Assembly: GCA_964454335.1 (NCBI GenBank) | Contig: CAYVVT010000005.1 | Span: 196,349-260,348, forward strand | DNA from: CAYVVT01 sp964454335 | GTDB taxonomy: Bacteria; Fidelibacterota; UBA8477; JABMPR01 | Length of the DNA stretch: 64,000 nt | Reading direction: 5' to 3' | Shown here: positions 36,019 through 44,672 of the stretch, piece by piece | How the letters are laid out: each line of letters begins with the position of its first letter | Numbering within the stretch: the stretch's first letter is position 1 | Translations under genes and position numbers: made by a program | The notes under the pieces: generated by a model | What the model saw: the letters and a program-made list of their open reading frames with translations, nothing else | The model's database searches: none | Told to the model about the DNA's origin: nothing

Positions 36019-37539
36019 ATGGATATGTTAAAAGAGCTTGGTATCGAAGCAATGAACCCGGGGGCCTGCGTGGGTGCCGGTGAGTGGCTGGCCCGGGACG
36101 GAGCCGACGTCCTGAGATCGTTGAATCCGGCAACCGGTGAAGAGATCGCATCCGTCCATCAGTGCAATGAAACAGACTATGAGCTGGTGGTGGAGGAAGC
36201 CCATGCTGCTTTCCTGGAATGGCGACAGGTCCCTGCCCCTGTACGAGGTGAACTGGTCCGACAGATGGGGAACGCGCTCCGAGACAAGAAGGACGCCCTG
36301 GGCAGCCTGGTCGCCCTCGAAATGGGCAAGATCAAGCAGGAAGGTGATGGAGAAGTCCAGGAGATGATCGATATCGCCGATTTCGCCGTCGGTCAGTCAC
36401 GGATGCTCTATGGAAATTCGATGCACTCGGAACGATTCCAGCACCGAATGTACGAGCAGTATCACCCGCTGGGCGTTGTTGGTGTCATCTCAGCATTCAA
36501 CTTCCCGGTGGCCGTCTGGGCCTGGAATGCCTTTATTGCTGCCATTTGTGGTGATACGACCATCTGGAAACCAAGCTCGACGGTTCCTTTGACTGCCGTT
36601 GCCGTCCAAAACATCTGCAACGCAGTTCTGGAAGAACATGGTTACAGGGGGATCTTCAACCTCATCATTGGCCGTGGTTCCACCATTGGTGAACGTCTGA
36701 TCAATGATCGACGGGTTCCCTTGATCTCCTTCACAGGCTCTACCAAGATGGGACGGCATGTGGGTGAGGTCGTCGCCAAGCGTTTTGGCAATACGATCCT
36801 CGAATTGGGAGGCAACAACGCCATCATCATCGATGATACAGCCAATCTGGATATGGCCATTCCGGCTACAGTGTTCGGCGCCGTGGGTACCGCAGGGCAA
36901 CGCTGCACCAGCACCCGCCGGATCATCATTCACGAATCACTGGCCGAGACATTCACCGAGCGGCTGATCCATGCCTATGGACAAGTCAATATTGGTGATC
37001 CGCTGGAAGACGGGATCCTCATGGGCCCGCTGGTGGACCAGGGTGCCGTCGAGGTTTACAAACAGGCCCTGAAAGAGATCGCCGAAGCAGGTGGTGAAGT
37101 GTTGTATGGCGCGGAAGTCCTTGAGGACCGCGACGGCTATTTCGTGAAGCCCACGATCGTGAAGGCAAAGAATGATTGGGAGATCGTGCAGAAAGAGACT
37201 TTTGCGCCCATTCTCTACATCATAACCTTTAAGACCCTGGAGGAGGCCCTGGCGATCCATAACAGTGTCCCCCAGGGACTTTCATCAGCCATGTTCACCA
37301 CAAACGTACTGAACGCCGAACGCTTTCTGTCGCATGGTGGCAGTGACTGTGGTATCGCCAACATCAACATCGGAACCTCCGGTGCTGAGATTGGTGGCGC
37401 CTTCGGCGGTGAGAAGGAAACCGGCGGTGGCCGCGAATCGGGTTCAGATGCGTGGAAGGCCTACATGCGCCGCCAGACGAACACCATCAACTGGAGCACG
37501 GAACTACCGTTGGCCCAGGGGATCAAGTTCGATCTATAG
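36019..37539 (+). CDS. ALDH7-type alpha-aminoadipic semialdehyde dehydrogenase
   Basis: The 506-residue aldehyde dehydrogenase has NPATGEEIASV, GVISAFNFPVAVWAWN, ISFTGSTKMGRHV, LELGGNNAIIIDD (general-base Glu) and GTAGQRCTSTRR (catalytic Cys). Its sequence is close to the ALDH7A1/antiquitin class, which oxidises aminoadipate semialdehyde to aminoadipate with NAD+. Third gene of the saccharopine operon, 23 bases after the SDH stop, and followed by a strong terminator. Other aldehydes such as betaine aldehyde are possible side substrates. Confidence 0.9.
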   Translation: MDMLKELGIEAMNPGACVGAGEWLARDGADVLRSLNPATGEEIASVHQCNETDYELVVEEAHAAFLEWRQVPAPVRGELVRQMGNALRDKKDALGSLVALEMGKIKQEGDGEVQEMIDIADFAVGQSRMLYGNSMHSERFQHRMYEQYHPLGVVGVISAFNFPVAVWAWNAFIAAICGDTTIWKPSSTVPLTAVAVQNICNAVLEEHGYRGIFNLIIGRGSTIGERLINDRRVPLISFTGSTKMGRHVGEVVAKRFGNTILELGGNNAIIIDDTANLDMAIPATVFGAVGTAGQRCTSTRRIIIHESLAETFTERLIHAYGQVNIGDPLEDGILMGPLVDQGAVEVYKQALKEIAEAGGEVLYGAEVLEDRDGYFVKPTIVKAKNDWEIVQKETFAPILYIITFKTLEEALAIHNSVPQGLSSAMFTTNVLNAERFLSHGGSDCGIANINIGTSGAEIGGAFGGEKETGGGRESGSDAWKAYMRRQTNTINWSTELPLAQGIKFDL

Positions 37540-37566
37540 GCAAAGACGAGAATGATCTTTACAGGG

Positions 37567-37600
37567 CAGAGGGGAGAGCATTCTCCCCTCTGGCTTTTTT
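37567..37600 (+). terminator. rho-independent terminator of the lysine catabolic operon
   Basis: CAGAGGGGAGA (37567-37577) pairs perfectly with TCTCCCCTCTG (37582-37592) over a four-base loop, followed by GGCTTTTTT. Confidence 0.92.
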
Positions 37601-37640
37601 AGATCAGATTCCTTTATATTGCATCGTACATCCATGCTGA

Positions 37641-37718
37641 GTCACCCTGAGCTTGTCAAAGGGCGACTCAGTGGACTCATAAACTATTGTAGACACCCTT
37701 CGACAAGCTCAGGGTGAC
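37641..37718. repeat. imperfect 23-bp inverted repeat, dispersed-repeat (MITE/REP-like) type
   Basis: The left arm (37641-37663, GTCACCCTGAGCTTG...) and the right arm (37696-37718, ...CAAGCTCAGGGTGAC) are complementary at 22 of 23 positions, with a 32-base spacer. The left side also holds its own CTGAGTC/GACTCAG hairpin (37637-37671). A CCTTCGACAAGCTCAGGGTGAC-type unit is known to me as a repetitive intergenic sequence in many environmental genomes. It ends 17 bases before the rsmI start. Confidence 0.75.
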
Positions 37719-37735
37719 ACGTAAGGCCGCATCCC

Positions 37736-38410
37736 TTGGACAAAGGTATCCTCTATATCGTCTCCACACCCATCGGTAATCTGGGTGATATCAGCTATCG
37801 GGCGGTTGAGATCCTTAAATCAGTAAAGCTCATCGCCGCCGAAGATACCCGGATCACCCGACGACTGATGGATCATTACGCAGTGGATACACCCATGCTG
37901 CCATACCATGACCATAACAAGGAGCAGGTGACACCGAAATTCCTGAAACGGCTTGAGGACGGCGAGATCATTGCCTTGGTGACAGACGCTGGTACACCCA
38001 TGGTGAGTGATCCCGGATTCTACCTGGTAAGGGCGGCGATCAAGGCCGGGATCGAGATCTGTCCCATCCCCGGGGCATCAGCCCTGCTGGCCGCTGTGGT
38101 TGCCGCCGGACTACCGACCGACCGTTTTAGTTTTGAAGGCTTCCTCCCACGGAAGAAGGGACGTCAGACCCGCTTGAAGGAGTTGTCCGAGGATAAACGC
38201 ACCATTGTGATCTACGAATCACCGCATCGTCTGGCCCGTACCATCCGCGATCTTTATGAAGCAATGGGGGACAGACCGGTGACCGTGGCCCGCGAGATCA
38301 CGAAGAAATATGAGGAATTCCTCCGGGGAACGCTGAGTGAGATCAGGGAACAGTTGGGGGCACGCACGGTTAAAGGAGAGATTGTTATCATTGTTGGAGG
38401 AAAGGTATGA
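37736..38410 (+). CDS. rsmI: 16S rRNA (cytidine1402-2'-O)-methyltransferase RsmI
   Basis: The 224-residue protein begins at a TTG codon; an in-frame stop (37715-37717) and the lack of an ATG leave no better start. The sequence is typical: LYIVSTPIGNLGDISYRAVEIL, AAEDTRITRRLMDHY, VTDAGTPMVSDPGFYLVRAA, PIPGASALLAAVVAAGLPTDRFSFEGFLPRKKG. RsmI methylates the ribose of C1402 in 16S rRNA. The TTG start and the preceding palindromic repeat may keep expression low. It overlaps the next gene by ATGA. Confidence 0.93.
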   Translation: MDKGILYIVSTPIGNLGDISYRAVEILKSVKLIAAEDTRITRRLMDHYAVDTPMLPYHDHNKEQVTPKFLKRLEDGEIIALVTDAGTPMVSDPGFYLVRAAIKAGIEICPIPGASALLAAVVAAGLPTDRFSFEGFLPRKKGRQTRLKELSEDKRTIVIYESPHRLARTIRDLYEAMGDRPVTVAREITKKYEEFLRGTLSEIREQLGARTVKGEIVIIVGGKV

Positions 38411-39033
38411 ATAAGGAAGCATCCTACGAATACGCGCGTGATGACTTCAGGTATCCACGCTGGTTGCAGTGGATATTCGACAGTTCACTGAATTGGGCGG
38501 CAGAATTTCTGGAATCCAGTGGCGTCGGTGAGGCGACACTGAATGTCACAAAACGCAGTGCCGCTGCAATTGCCGGTATCACGCTGCTGCTGGGCTGGTA
38601 TCTGCCTGCAGGACTCATTATAGGGCTCTGGATCTTCCTGGATGAGTTACATCTGAGGCTCTTCATCGACCGATCTCAGGCCGGGTTCAAAATGCGTCAC
38701 CTTGTGGAAGAATTGGTGTTCCCCACCGTTCTGGCTGTACACATGTGGCTGCAGGGACATATCATGAGTGGTTTCGCAGCCCTCATCGGTATACTGGGAT
38801 TGTATCTCCTTACCAGTTTGCAGGTGAAGTATGATCTTGCGGCTATTCGACTGCCCAATCTCTACTTCCTGCGCTGGGACCGCATGGGATTCTTTTTCCT
38901 GTTCATCATCCTGGGTGCCTGGCCGGGAACCCGCAGTTATCTGTGGCCCATACTTTCGGCCTGGTTTCTGCCGGTACTGACATTCTATGACTACCTCTGG
39001 ATACTGATACAGCTTGGTAAAAAACGCAAATGA
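38407..39033 (+). CDS. integral membrane protein of unknown function
   Basis: The 208-residue protein has four to five hydrophobic segments (AAAIAGITLLLGWYLPAGLIIG, MSGFAALIGILGLYLLTSL, GFFFLFIILGAW, LSAWFLPVLTFYDYLWIL) and a basic end. I see no CDP-alcohol transferase or other catalytic motif. It overlaps rsmI upstream and tmk downstream by four bases each, so it is translated as part of the housekeeping operon. Confidence 0.7.
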   Translation: MNKEASYEYARDDFRYPRWLQWIFDSSLNWAAEFLESSGVGEATLNVTKRSAAAIAGITLLLGWYLPAGLIIGLWIFLDELHLRLFIDRSQAGFKMRHLVEELVFPTVLAVHMWLQGHIMSGFAALIGILGLYLLTSLQVKYDLAAIRLPNLYFLRWDRMGFFFLFIILGAWPGTRSYLWPILSAWFLPVLTFYDYLWILIQLGKKRK

Positions 39034-39659
39034 AGGCAACGAAACCACTCCTGATCACTTTTGAAGGGGTCGATGGCTCCGGGAAGTCCACTCAGTGCCA
39101 GATGGTCTACCACCATCTGCTTGATGCCGGATACACCGTCCATCTTTTTCGTGAACCCGGAGGCACGCGTATCTCTGAGGGCATTCGTGATATTCTTCTG
39201 GATCCGGATCATACTGAGATGAGCCCTATTGCAGAGATGCTGCTCTATTTTGCCAGCCGGAACCAGCTGATCTCTGAAAAGGTACTGCCGGCACTGGAGC
39301 GGGGAGAAGTGGTACTGCTGGATCGTTTTGTGGACAGTACCCTGGCATACCAGGGTTATGGCCGAGGACTTGATGTGGATGCCATACTGGCCGTCCGGGA
39401 CGTGGCCATCGGAGATCTACACCCTGATCTGACCGTCTTTGTGGATACGCCCCTGGATACGGCCGAAGAGCGACTGCAAAACGGTGACCGGGATCGTTTT
39501 GATGTCGAGAACCAATCCTTCAAGGCCAGCGTTCGGGAAGGGTATCTTGATCTGGCAGCGAAAGAACCTGAACGCTATTTTGTTGTTGATGGACGTGAAT
39601 CCATACAGGACTTGAAACAGGCCATTATTCAGCGCATTCAGGAGATCATGGATCAATAG
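39030..39659 (+). CDS. tmk: thymidylate kinase
   Basis: The 209-residue protein has the P-loop FEGVDGSGKST (residues 11-21), the DR motif in VLLDRFVDSTLAYQGYGRG and the N-terminal REPGGTRISEGIRDILL. It phosphorylates dTMP to dTDP with ATP. ATG overlaps the upstream stop (ATGA), and the S41 protease gene starts two bases after its stop. Confidence 0.95.
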   Translation: MKATKPLLITFEGVDGSGKSTQCQMVYHHLLDAGYTVHLFREPGGTRISEGIRDILLDPDHTEMSPIAEMLLYFASRNQLISEKVLPALERGEVVLLDRFVDSTLAYQGYGRGLDVDAILAVRDVAIGDLHPDLTVFVDTPLDTAEERLQNGDRDRFDVENQSFKASVREGYLDLAAKEPERYFVVDGRESIQDLKQAIIQRIQEIMDQ

Positions 39660-39660
39660 C

Positions 39661-41316
39661 ATGAAACGCCCCTGGATCATCACCTCTATATTGCTGGGTC
39701 TGCTGCTGCTTTTTGGCGGCGTAATGATGGCCAATCCTTTCCAGGATCGCCAGGCTGCACTGCACAGGTTCGAGAAGGTCTTTCATGAGATCCTGAATCG
39801 TTACGTCACCGAAGTGGATGCCGGAAAGCTCATCGATGCCGGGATCGAAGGTATGCTTGACGAACTCGATCCCTATACCCAGTACATCATCGAATCCAAC
39901 TCCCACAGGATCGATGCCCTGACCAATGGCGCCTACGGTGGTATTGGGATCCGCCTGGGGAAGATGGGGGATTCACTGGTGGTGGTTTCGCCAATGGATG
40001 GCACACCGGCTGAACGATTCGGTATCCTGGCAGGGGACATCATCGTTCGCATCGATTCGTTGAGCACCCGCAAGACCAGCCTGGCCAAAGCCTCACAGAT
40101 GCTGCGGGGCAAGGCAGGGACGCTGGTTACCCTGGGTATTCGCCGCAATGGCGGTAAGGAGATCATCTATTTCGATCTTGTCCGGGAATTGATCAAAGTA
40201 CCTGATATCAGTTACAGCGGATTGATCGAGCCGGGGGTGGGGTACATCAAGCTGGCCAATTTCTCGAAGTTCTCCAGCGAGAACCTGGAGCGGGCGGTGA
40301 GAAAATTGGATCGCACGGGCATTGAAGCACTTGTCCTGGATCTGCGGGGCAATCCCGGCGGACTACTGAGCGCTGCCCTGCTCAGTGCGGACCTTTTTAT
40401 CAAGGAGGGGGAGACTCTGCTTGAAACCAGGGGCAGGATCGCCCGAGCCAATCGAGAATTCCATTCCCGTCGAAAACCAATCCTTTCCGATGATGTGGAC
40501 ATGCTGGTGCTCGTAGATCGTGGATCGGCCTCTGCTTCTGAGATCCTGGCAGGGATCCTGCAGGACTATGACCGGGCGGTGATCATTGGCCGGGATACCT
40601 TTGGAAAGGGACTGGTTCAGACCGTCTTCACCATCGATGATGAGACCCGTCTGAAAGTGACCACAGCGAAATACTACCTGCCCAGCGGTAGGCTCATCCA
40701 GAAACACGATTTTGGTGAGGATGTCCGGCTGGACGACCTGCTCGAACCAGACAGTATCTCATTCTATACGGCCAATCGACGCCCCTTCAGCGGTGGTGGT
40801 GGTATTCTTCCCGATATCAGTGTGGAAAGTTTTAAGCGGTCCAGTTTTGAGAAGGACCTGTGGCGTATGGGTTTCTTCTTCCACTACGCGCTGGATTATA
40901 CCGAGGAGCAGCCCAACCTGGGACTACCCTTTGTGGCTGATTCCATGGTGCTGGAGGATTTTCGTACCTGGCTGCTGCGCCGCAGCGATCTACCCCCCAG
41001 CGATCTGGAGAAGTACATTGCCGGTCTTGAAGAACGGATCGATACACGATCCAGCTATATTGACAGCCTGAAGAAGTACCAATCGGCCTTGCAGGGGCTC
41101 AGTTCGCTGATGTGGCTGGATCAATTTGACCAGGATTCAGAACGCATCACCCGGGGCATCGAAATGGAGATCTCAAATATCATCGGAGGTCGTGGCGCCC
41201 GTCAGGCGGCCAGTCTCAATACAGATCCGGATATCCGGGTATGCCTGGAAAGTCTTGGAAAAGAAGGGTACCTGGACTCATTGCTCATGAGTCCTACCTA
41301 CAGTCGGGCCTATTAA
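39661..41316 (+). CDS. S41 family C-terminal processing protease with PDZ domain
   Basis: The 551-residue protein has an N-terminal membrane/signal segment (SILLGLLLLFGGVMM), the family lead-in NRYVTEVDAGKLIDAGIEGM, a PDZ domain (GGIGIRLGKMGDSLVVVSPMDGTPAERFG), LDLRGNPGG, the serine in RGSASASEILAG and the lysine in TFGKGLVQT. The last 150 residues are a helical extension seen in some family members. CtpA-type proteases process periplasmic proteins. Substrates are unknown; it is the last gene of the rsmI-tmk run. Confidence 0.9.
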   Translation: MKRPWIITSILLGLLLLFGGVMMANPFQDRQAALHRFEKVFHEILNRYVTEVDAGKLIDAGIEGMLDELDPYTQYIIESNSHRIDALTNGAYGGIGIRLGKMGDSLVVVSPMDGTPAERFGILAGDIIVRIDSLSTRKTSLAKASQMLRGKAGTLVTLGIRRNGGKEIIYFDLVRELIKVPDISYSGLIEPGVGYIKLANFSKFSSENLERAVRKLDRTGIEALVLDLRGNPGGLLSAALLSADLFIKEGETLLETRGRIARANREFHSRRKPILSDDVDMLVLVDRGSASASEILAGILQDYDRAVIIGRDTFGKGLVQTVFTIDDETRLKVTTAKYYLPSGRLIQKHDFGEDVRLDDLLEPDSISFYTANRRPFSGGGGILPDISVESFKRSSFEKDLWRMGFFFHYALDYTEEQPNLGLPFVADSMVLEDFRTWLLRRSDLPPSDLEKYIAGLEERIDTRSSYIDSLKKYQSALQGLSSLMWLDQFDQDSERITRGIEMEISNIIGGRGARQAASLNTDPDIRVCLESLGKEGYLDSLLMSPTYSRAY

Positions 41317-41656
41317 TTCGGCTCCATCCCATCATTTGCTTCATTTAATTTGGGATAAACATCAGGTTACGGGGGAATGGTCAATTCAGGATCACCGGAA
41401 GCTTCAGTAGAAGGGAGATGGTGAACTTCACAGCCCTGTATACCTCACGCACTTTGATCTGCTGATTCCGATAGCGCAGGGCCTGACTGTGCAAGGGGCA
41501 CAAGATCCGCCACTCAGGCGGATTTGTTGTTTCTGGCAGGACCGACAGAAACTCTGGAGCGGTATCATCCATCTCACGCAGTCCGGTTCCGATACAAGAT
41601 CCCACTGGCCCCAGTTGTAACAATCCACAGCTCACAAATCAGGATCATATTTATAA
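41317..41656. other. intergenic region between protease and nos cluster
   Basis: No convincing gene in about 340 bases. It contains one hairpin, ATCCGCC-ACTCA-GGCGGAT (41505-41523), followed by TTGTTGTTTCT, a weak terminator candidate about 190 bases after the protease stop. Base composition turns AT-rich from about 41630 towards the nos promoter. Confidence 0.45.
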
Positions 41657-41733
41657 TAGGACAAAAAGGTCCTAAAATAAGCTTGCTACTAGCATCTGTT
41701 TGGCTTATCATTAAATAAGACAATTTAGTCTGA
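41652..41733 (+). promoter_or_regulatory. nos cluster control region with two matching inverted repeats
   Basis: Site 1 is TAGGAC-AAAAAG-GTCCTA (41657-41674) and overlaps a TATAAT (41652-41657). Site 2 is TAAGAC-AATTTA-GTCTGA (41716-41733) and ends four bases before the regulator's ATG. Both are set in the shared frame AATA[AG]GACAA-N3-[AG]GTC, 59 bases apart. They are good candidates for Rrf2 operators giving autoregulation and control of nos. The exact promoter is uncertain; TGCTACTAGCA (41684-41694) is a further small palindrome between them. Confidence 0.6.
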
Positions 41734-41737
41734 TAAT

Positions 41738-42157
41738 ATGTCAAAAATCCTTTCAACACAATGTGAGTACGCCACCCGGATCATGATCTATCTGTCTTCA
41801 TCTGATGATCCACAACCCCTCACGGCCACCTTTATCGCACGGGAACTCCAGCTACCGGAGAAGTATGTATCCAAGATCCTCCAGCAGCTCTGCGGCTTTG
41901 GTTTTCTGGTGTCCACCCGTGGGCGTCATGGCGGTTATGCCTTGCCAGAAAAGGATAATGAGATCGCGCTTTGGGACGTCATTCAGAAATTCGACGAGGA
42001 TACACTGATATCAGATTGCCTGTTCAGCAGAGACGAATGCAGCGACCAGGATGCATGCCCGCTTCACGACTCATGGGATTCGATCAGACGAGACATCCTG
42101 TATCTGCTGGTTGAAACCAAGCTTGATTCCTTCTCACAACAAAAAAATAGGGGCTAG
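41738..42157 (+). CDS. Rrf2-family transcription regulator of the nos cluster
   Basis: The 139-residue protein has the Rrf2 winged helix (STQCEYATRIMIYLS, FIARELQLPEKYVSKILQQLCGFGFLVSTRGRHGGYAL). Three cysteines lie in a C-terminal loop (Cys94, Cys101, Cys107, in SDCLFSRDECSDQDACPLHDSW), as in iron-sulfur sensors such as NsrR and IscR. It stands first in the nos gene run, eight bases before the cytochrome gene, with two operator-like repeats upstream. I infer that it senses nitric oxide or oxygen and controls N2O reduction. Confidence 0.87.
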   Translation: MSKILSTQCEYATRIMIYLSSSDDPQPLTATFIARELQLPEKYVSKILQQLCGFGFLVSTRGRHGGYALPEKDNEIALWDVIQKFDEDTLISDCLFSRDECSDQDACPLHDSWDSIRRDILYLLVETKLDSFSQQKNRG

Positions 42158-42164
42158 ACCTTCG

Positions 42165-42653
42165 ATGACAAGAATTCAATCAATATGCCGCATCCTCACT
42201 CTACCGATGATCCTGCTGGTGATCGCCTGTGGCGGAAAGGAAGAACCCAAGGCAGCTGAAGTTCCAGCTGCTGACAGACCACTCACCGAATTTCAACTGG
42301 AGCATGGTATAGGTCCTGTGACTGAGATGCAGTTGGGGGAGATCGACACTGCGCTGGTCAGTAGCGGTAAAACGATCTTCGATGTGAAATGCGTGGCCTG
42401 TCACAAGACAGATGAAAGGCTGGTGGGCCCGCCCCTGGCTGACGTCACCCAGCGCAGATCCCCGCAATTCATCATGAACATGATACTGAACCCGGATGAG
42501 ATGGTCAAACGCCATCCAGAGGTCAGAGCCATGCTGGCGACCTACTATGTGCCCATGACATTTCAGAATGTCAGTGAACCAGATGCCCGGGCGATACTCG
42601 AATATCTCCGTTCATTAGCCGTTCAGACAGACTCACAGGATCAAGATGTTTAA
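42165..42653 (+). CDS. lipoprotein monohaem cytochrome c of the nos cluster
   Basis: ATG 42165 gives a 162-residue lipoprotein (LLVIAC, Cys22). A longer frame to 42051 overlaps the regulator gene and lacks a signal. A single haem site CVACH (Cys76, Cys79, His80) and a likely Met ligand in YYVPMTF define a class I cytochrome c. Small cytochromes next to clade II nosZ are thought to hand electrons to the reductase. It ends 19 bases before the nosZ ATG. Confidence 0.87.
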   Translation: MTRIQSICRILTLPMILLVIACGGKEEPKAAEVPAADRPLTEFQLEHGIGPVTEMQLGEIDTALVSSGKTIFDVKCVACHKTDERLVGPPLADVTQRRSPQFIMNMILNPDEMVKRHPEVRAMLATYYVPMTFQNVSEPDARAILEYLRSLAVQTDSQDQDV

Positions 42654-42672
42654 TCATATCAAGGAGGAAACC

Positions 42673-44622
42673 ATGAAGAAGACACTTACGAGGCTGACCA
42701 TTCTCACCCTGGTCATCCTTTCCTTTGTCATTGTCTCCCAATGCACGACAGGCAACAAACAGGTAGTGGGAACGTCAGATGCAGCCTCCAAGGTGTATGT
42801 GGCGCCGGGGGAGTATGATGAATTCTATGGATTCATGTCAGGGGGTTTCAGTGGACAACTGAGTGTGTACGGACTGCCCTCGGGAAGACTGTTCAGGAAC
42901 ATCCCCGTTTTTTCAGTGAATCCTGAGAACGGTTACGGGTTCAACGAAGAGACCAAGGGTATGCTGAACACCTCCTACGGTTTTATCCCCTGGGACGATT
43001 CCCACCATCCAGAACTCTCCCAGACCGATGGCGTTCCGGATGGCCGTTGGATCTTCATCAACGGCAACAATACCCCCCGGGTTGCTCGTATCGATCTGTC
43101 AACTTTTGAAACCGATGAGATTATTGAGATCCCCAATTCCGGTGGTAACCATGGCTCACCCTTCATCACGCAGAACACGGAATACGTGGTGGCTTCCACC
43201 CGCTTCAGTGTTCCCATTCCCCAGAAGGATGTACCCATCGATACCTACAAGGAAAATTTCCGTGGTACCCTGAGTTTCATCAAGGTTGACCAGGCTACCG
43301 GCCATCTCGATCTCAACTTCCAGATCCTGGTCCCGGGCTTTGATTATGACCTGGCTCATTCTGGCAAGGGCCCTTCACACGGCTGGGCATTTTTTACATG
43401 CTACAATACCGAAGAGGCCAATACACTGCTGGAGGTGAACGCCTCCCAGAATGACAAGGACTTCATAGCCGCCGTGAACTGGCAACTGGCTGAGGAGTAT
43501 CTCGCACAGGGAAAGGGTAAGGAAATTGAGGCGGAGTATTACCGGAATTACATGGATCACGCCGAACACCGATCCAAGACCGAGATCAAGAACTCGGTGA
43601 CCGTTCTTTATCCTGAGGACTGCCCAGGCCTGATCTATTACATGCCCACACCGAAATCGCCCCATGGTGTCGACGTCGATCCAACAGGTGAGTACATCGT
43701 GGGTGGCGGCAAACTGGCCGCGCTTATTCCCGTGCACTCATTCACAAAGATGAAGGCTGCCATTGCTGAGGAGAAGTTCATCGGCGAGGCCGGTGGGATC
43801 CCCATCCTTGATTATGACGCCACCATTGCCGGTGAGGTCACCAACATCGGCCTGGGGCCGCTGCATACCGAATTCGACGGCAAGGGCTACGCCTACACCT
43901 CCGCTTTCATTACCTCCGAAGTGGTGAAATGGAAGCTGGGTACCTGGGAGGTCGTGGACCGCATCCCCACCTATTATTCCATCGGGCATCTCATGATCCC
44001 CGGCGGGGACAGCCGCAAACCCTGGGGCAAGTACCTGGTCGCCCTGAACAAGATGACCAAGGATAGATATCTACCTACCGGACCCGAATTGGCTCACGCA
44101 GCCCAGCTAATCGATATTTCCGGTGAGAAGATGGAATTGCTGCTGGATTTCCCCACGGTTGGTGAACCGCACTATGCCCAGGGGATCGCAGCGGAAGTCC
44201 TGATGGACAAGACCACCAAGATCTTCCCGCTGGAGGAGAATGAACATCCGTATGCAACCCTATCGGAGAACGATGCCCGCGTGGAACGGGATGGCAAGGA
44301 TGTCCATATATACATGACGACGATCCGAACCCATTTCAAGCCGGATAATATCGAAGGTGTGAAGGTGGGCGATAACGTGTACTTCCATGTCACCAATCTT
44401 GAACAGGATTGGGACATTCCACATGGTTTCGCCGTCATGGGTGCCAACAATGCAGAACTGCTGGTGATGCCGGGCCAGACTGCAACTCTGCTCTGGCAGC
44501 CGGAAAAAGTCGGTGTGTATCCCTTCTACTGTACAGACTTCTGTTCAGCTCTGCATCAGGAAATGCAGGGGTACATCCGGGTTTCTCCCAGCCGGAGTAA
44601 CATCGCTCTCAACTTCAACTAG
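42673..44622 (+). CDS. nosZ: nitrous oxide reductase, clade II (atypical) NosZ
   Basis: ATG 42673 is chosen over an ATG at 42646 because AAGGAGG (42661-42667) precedes it. The 649-residue protein has a Sec-type N-terminus, not the Tat signal of clade I, then the beta-propeller with CuZ-type histidine sites (WDDSHHPELS, GGNHGSP, GPLHTEFD, GEPHYAQG). The C-terminal cupredoxin CuA site is CTDFCSALHQEM (Cys620, Cys624, His628, Met631). It reduces N2O to N2 in the periplasm. VSQC resembles a lipobox but Gln before Cys argues against lipidation. The Sec signal and the neighbouring cytochrome fit clade II. Confidence 0.96.
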   Translation: MKKTLTRLTILTLVILSFVIVSQCTTGNKQVVGTSDAASKVYVAPGEYDEFYGFMSGGFSGQLSVYGLPSGRLFRNIPVFSVNPENGYGFNEETKGMLNTSYGFIPWDDSHHPELSQTDGVPDGRWIFINGNNTPRVARIDLSTFETDEIIEIPNSGGNHGSPFITQNTEYVVASTRFSVPIPQKDVPIDTYKENFRGTLSFIKVDQATGHLDLNFQILVPGFDYDLAHSGKGPSHGWAFFTCYNTEEANTLLEVNASQNDKDFIAAVNWQLAEEYLAQGKGKEIEAEYYRNYMDHAEHRSKTEIKNSVTVLYPEDCPGLIYYMPTPKSPHGVDVDPTGEYIVGGGKLAALIPVHSFTKMKAAIAEEKFIGEAGGIPILDYDATIAGEVTNIGLGPLHTEFDGKGYAYTSAFITSEVVKWKLGTWEVVDRIPTYYSIGHLMIPGGDSRKPWGKYLVALNKMTKDRYLPTGPELAHAAQLIDISGEKMELLLDFPTVGEPHYAQGIAAEVLMDKTTKIFPLEENEHPYATLSENDARVERDGKDVHIYMTTIRTHFKPDNIEGVKVGDNVYFHVTNLEQDWDIPHGFAVMGANNAELLVMPGQTATLLWQPEKVGVYPFYCTDFCSALHQEMQGYIRVSPSRSNIALNFN

Positions 44623-44634
44623 GGGATTCATTGC

Positions 44635-44661
44635 GGAGCAGCCGGTTAAACCGGCTGCTCC
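44635..44661 (+). other. intercistronic 13-bp perfect hairpin after nosZ
   Basis: GGAGCAGCCGGTT (44635-44647), one unpaired base, AACCGGCTGCTCC (44649-44661). No T-run follows, so it is not a classic terminator. It lies 12 bases after the nosZ stop and 12 before the next ATG. It may protect the nosZ transcript or lower downstream expression. Confidence 0.75.
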
Positions 44662-44672
44662 ACTAAATCATC

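Noticed and set aside
42646..42672. Earlier ATG of nosZ
   Set aside because: It overlaps the cytochrome gene end, adds residues before the signal peptide and lacks a ribosome site, while AAGGAGG precedes ATG 42673.
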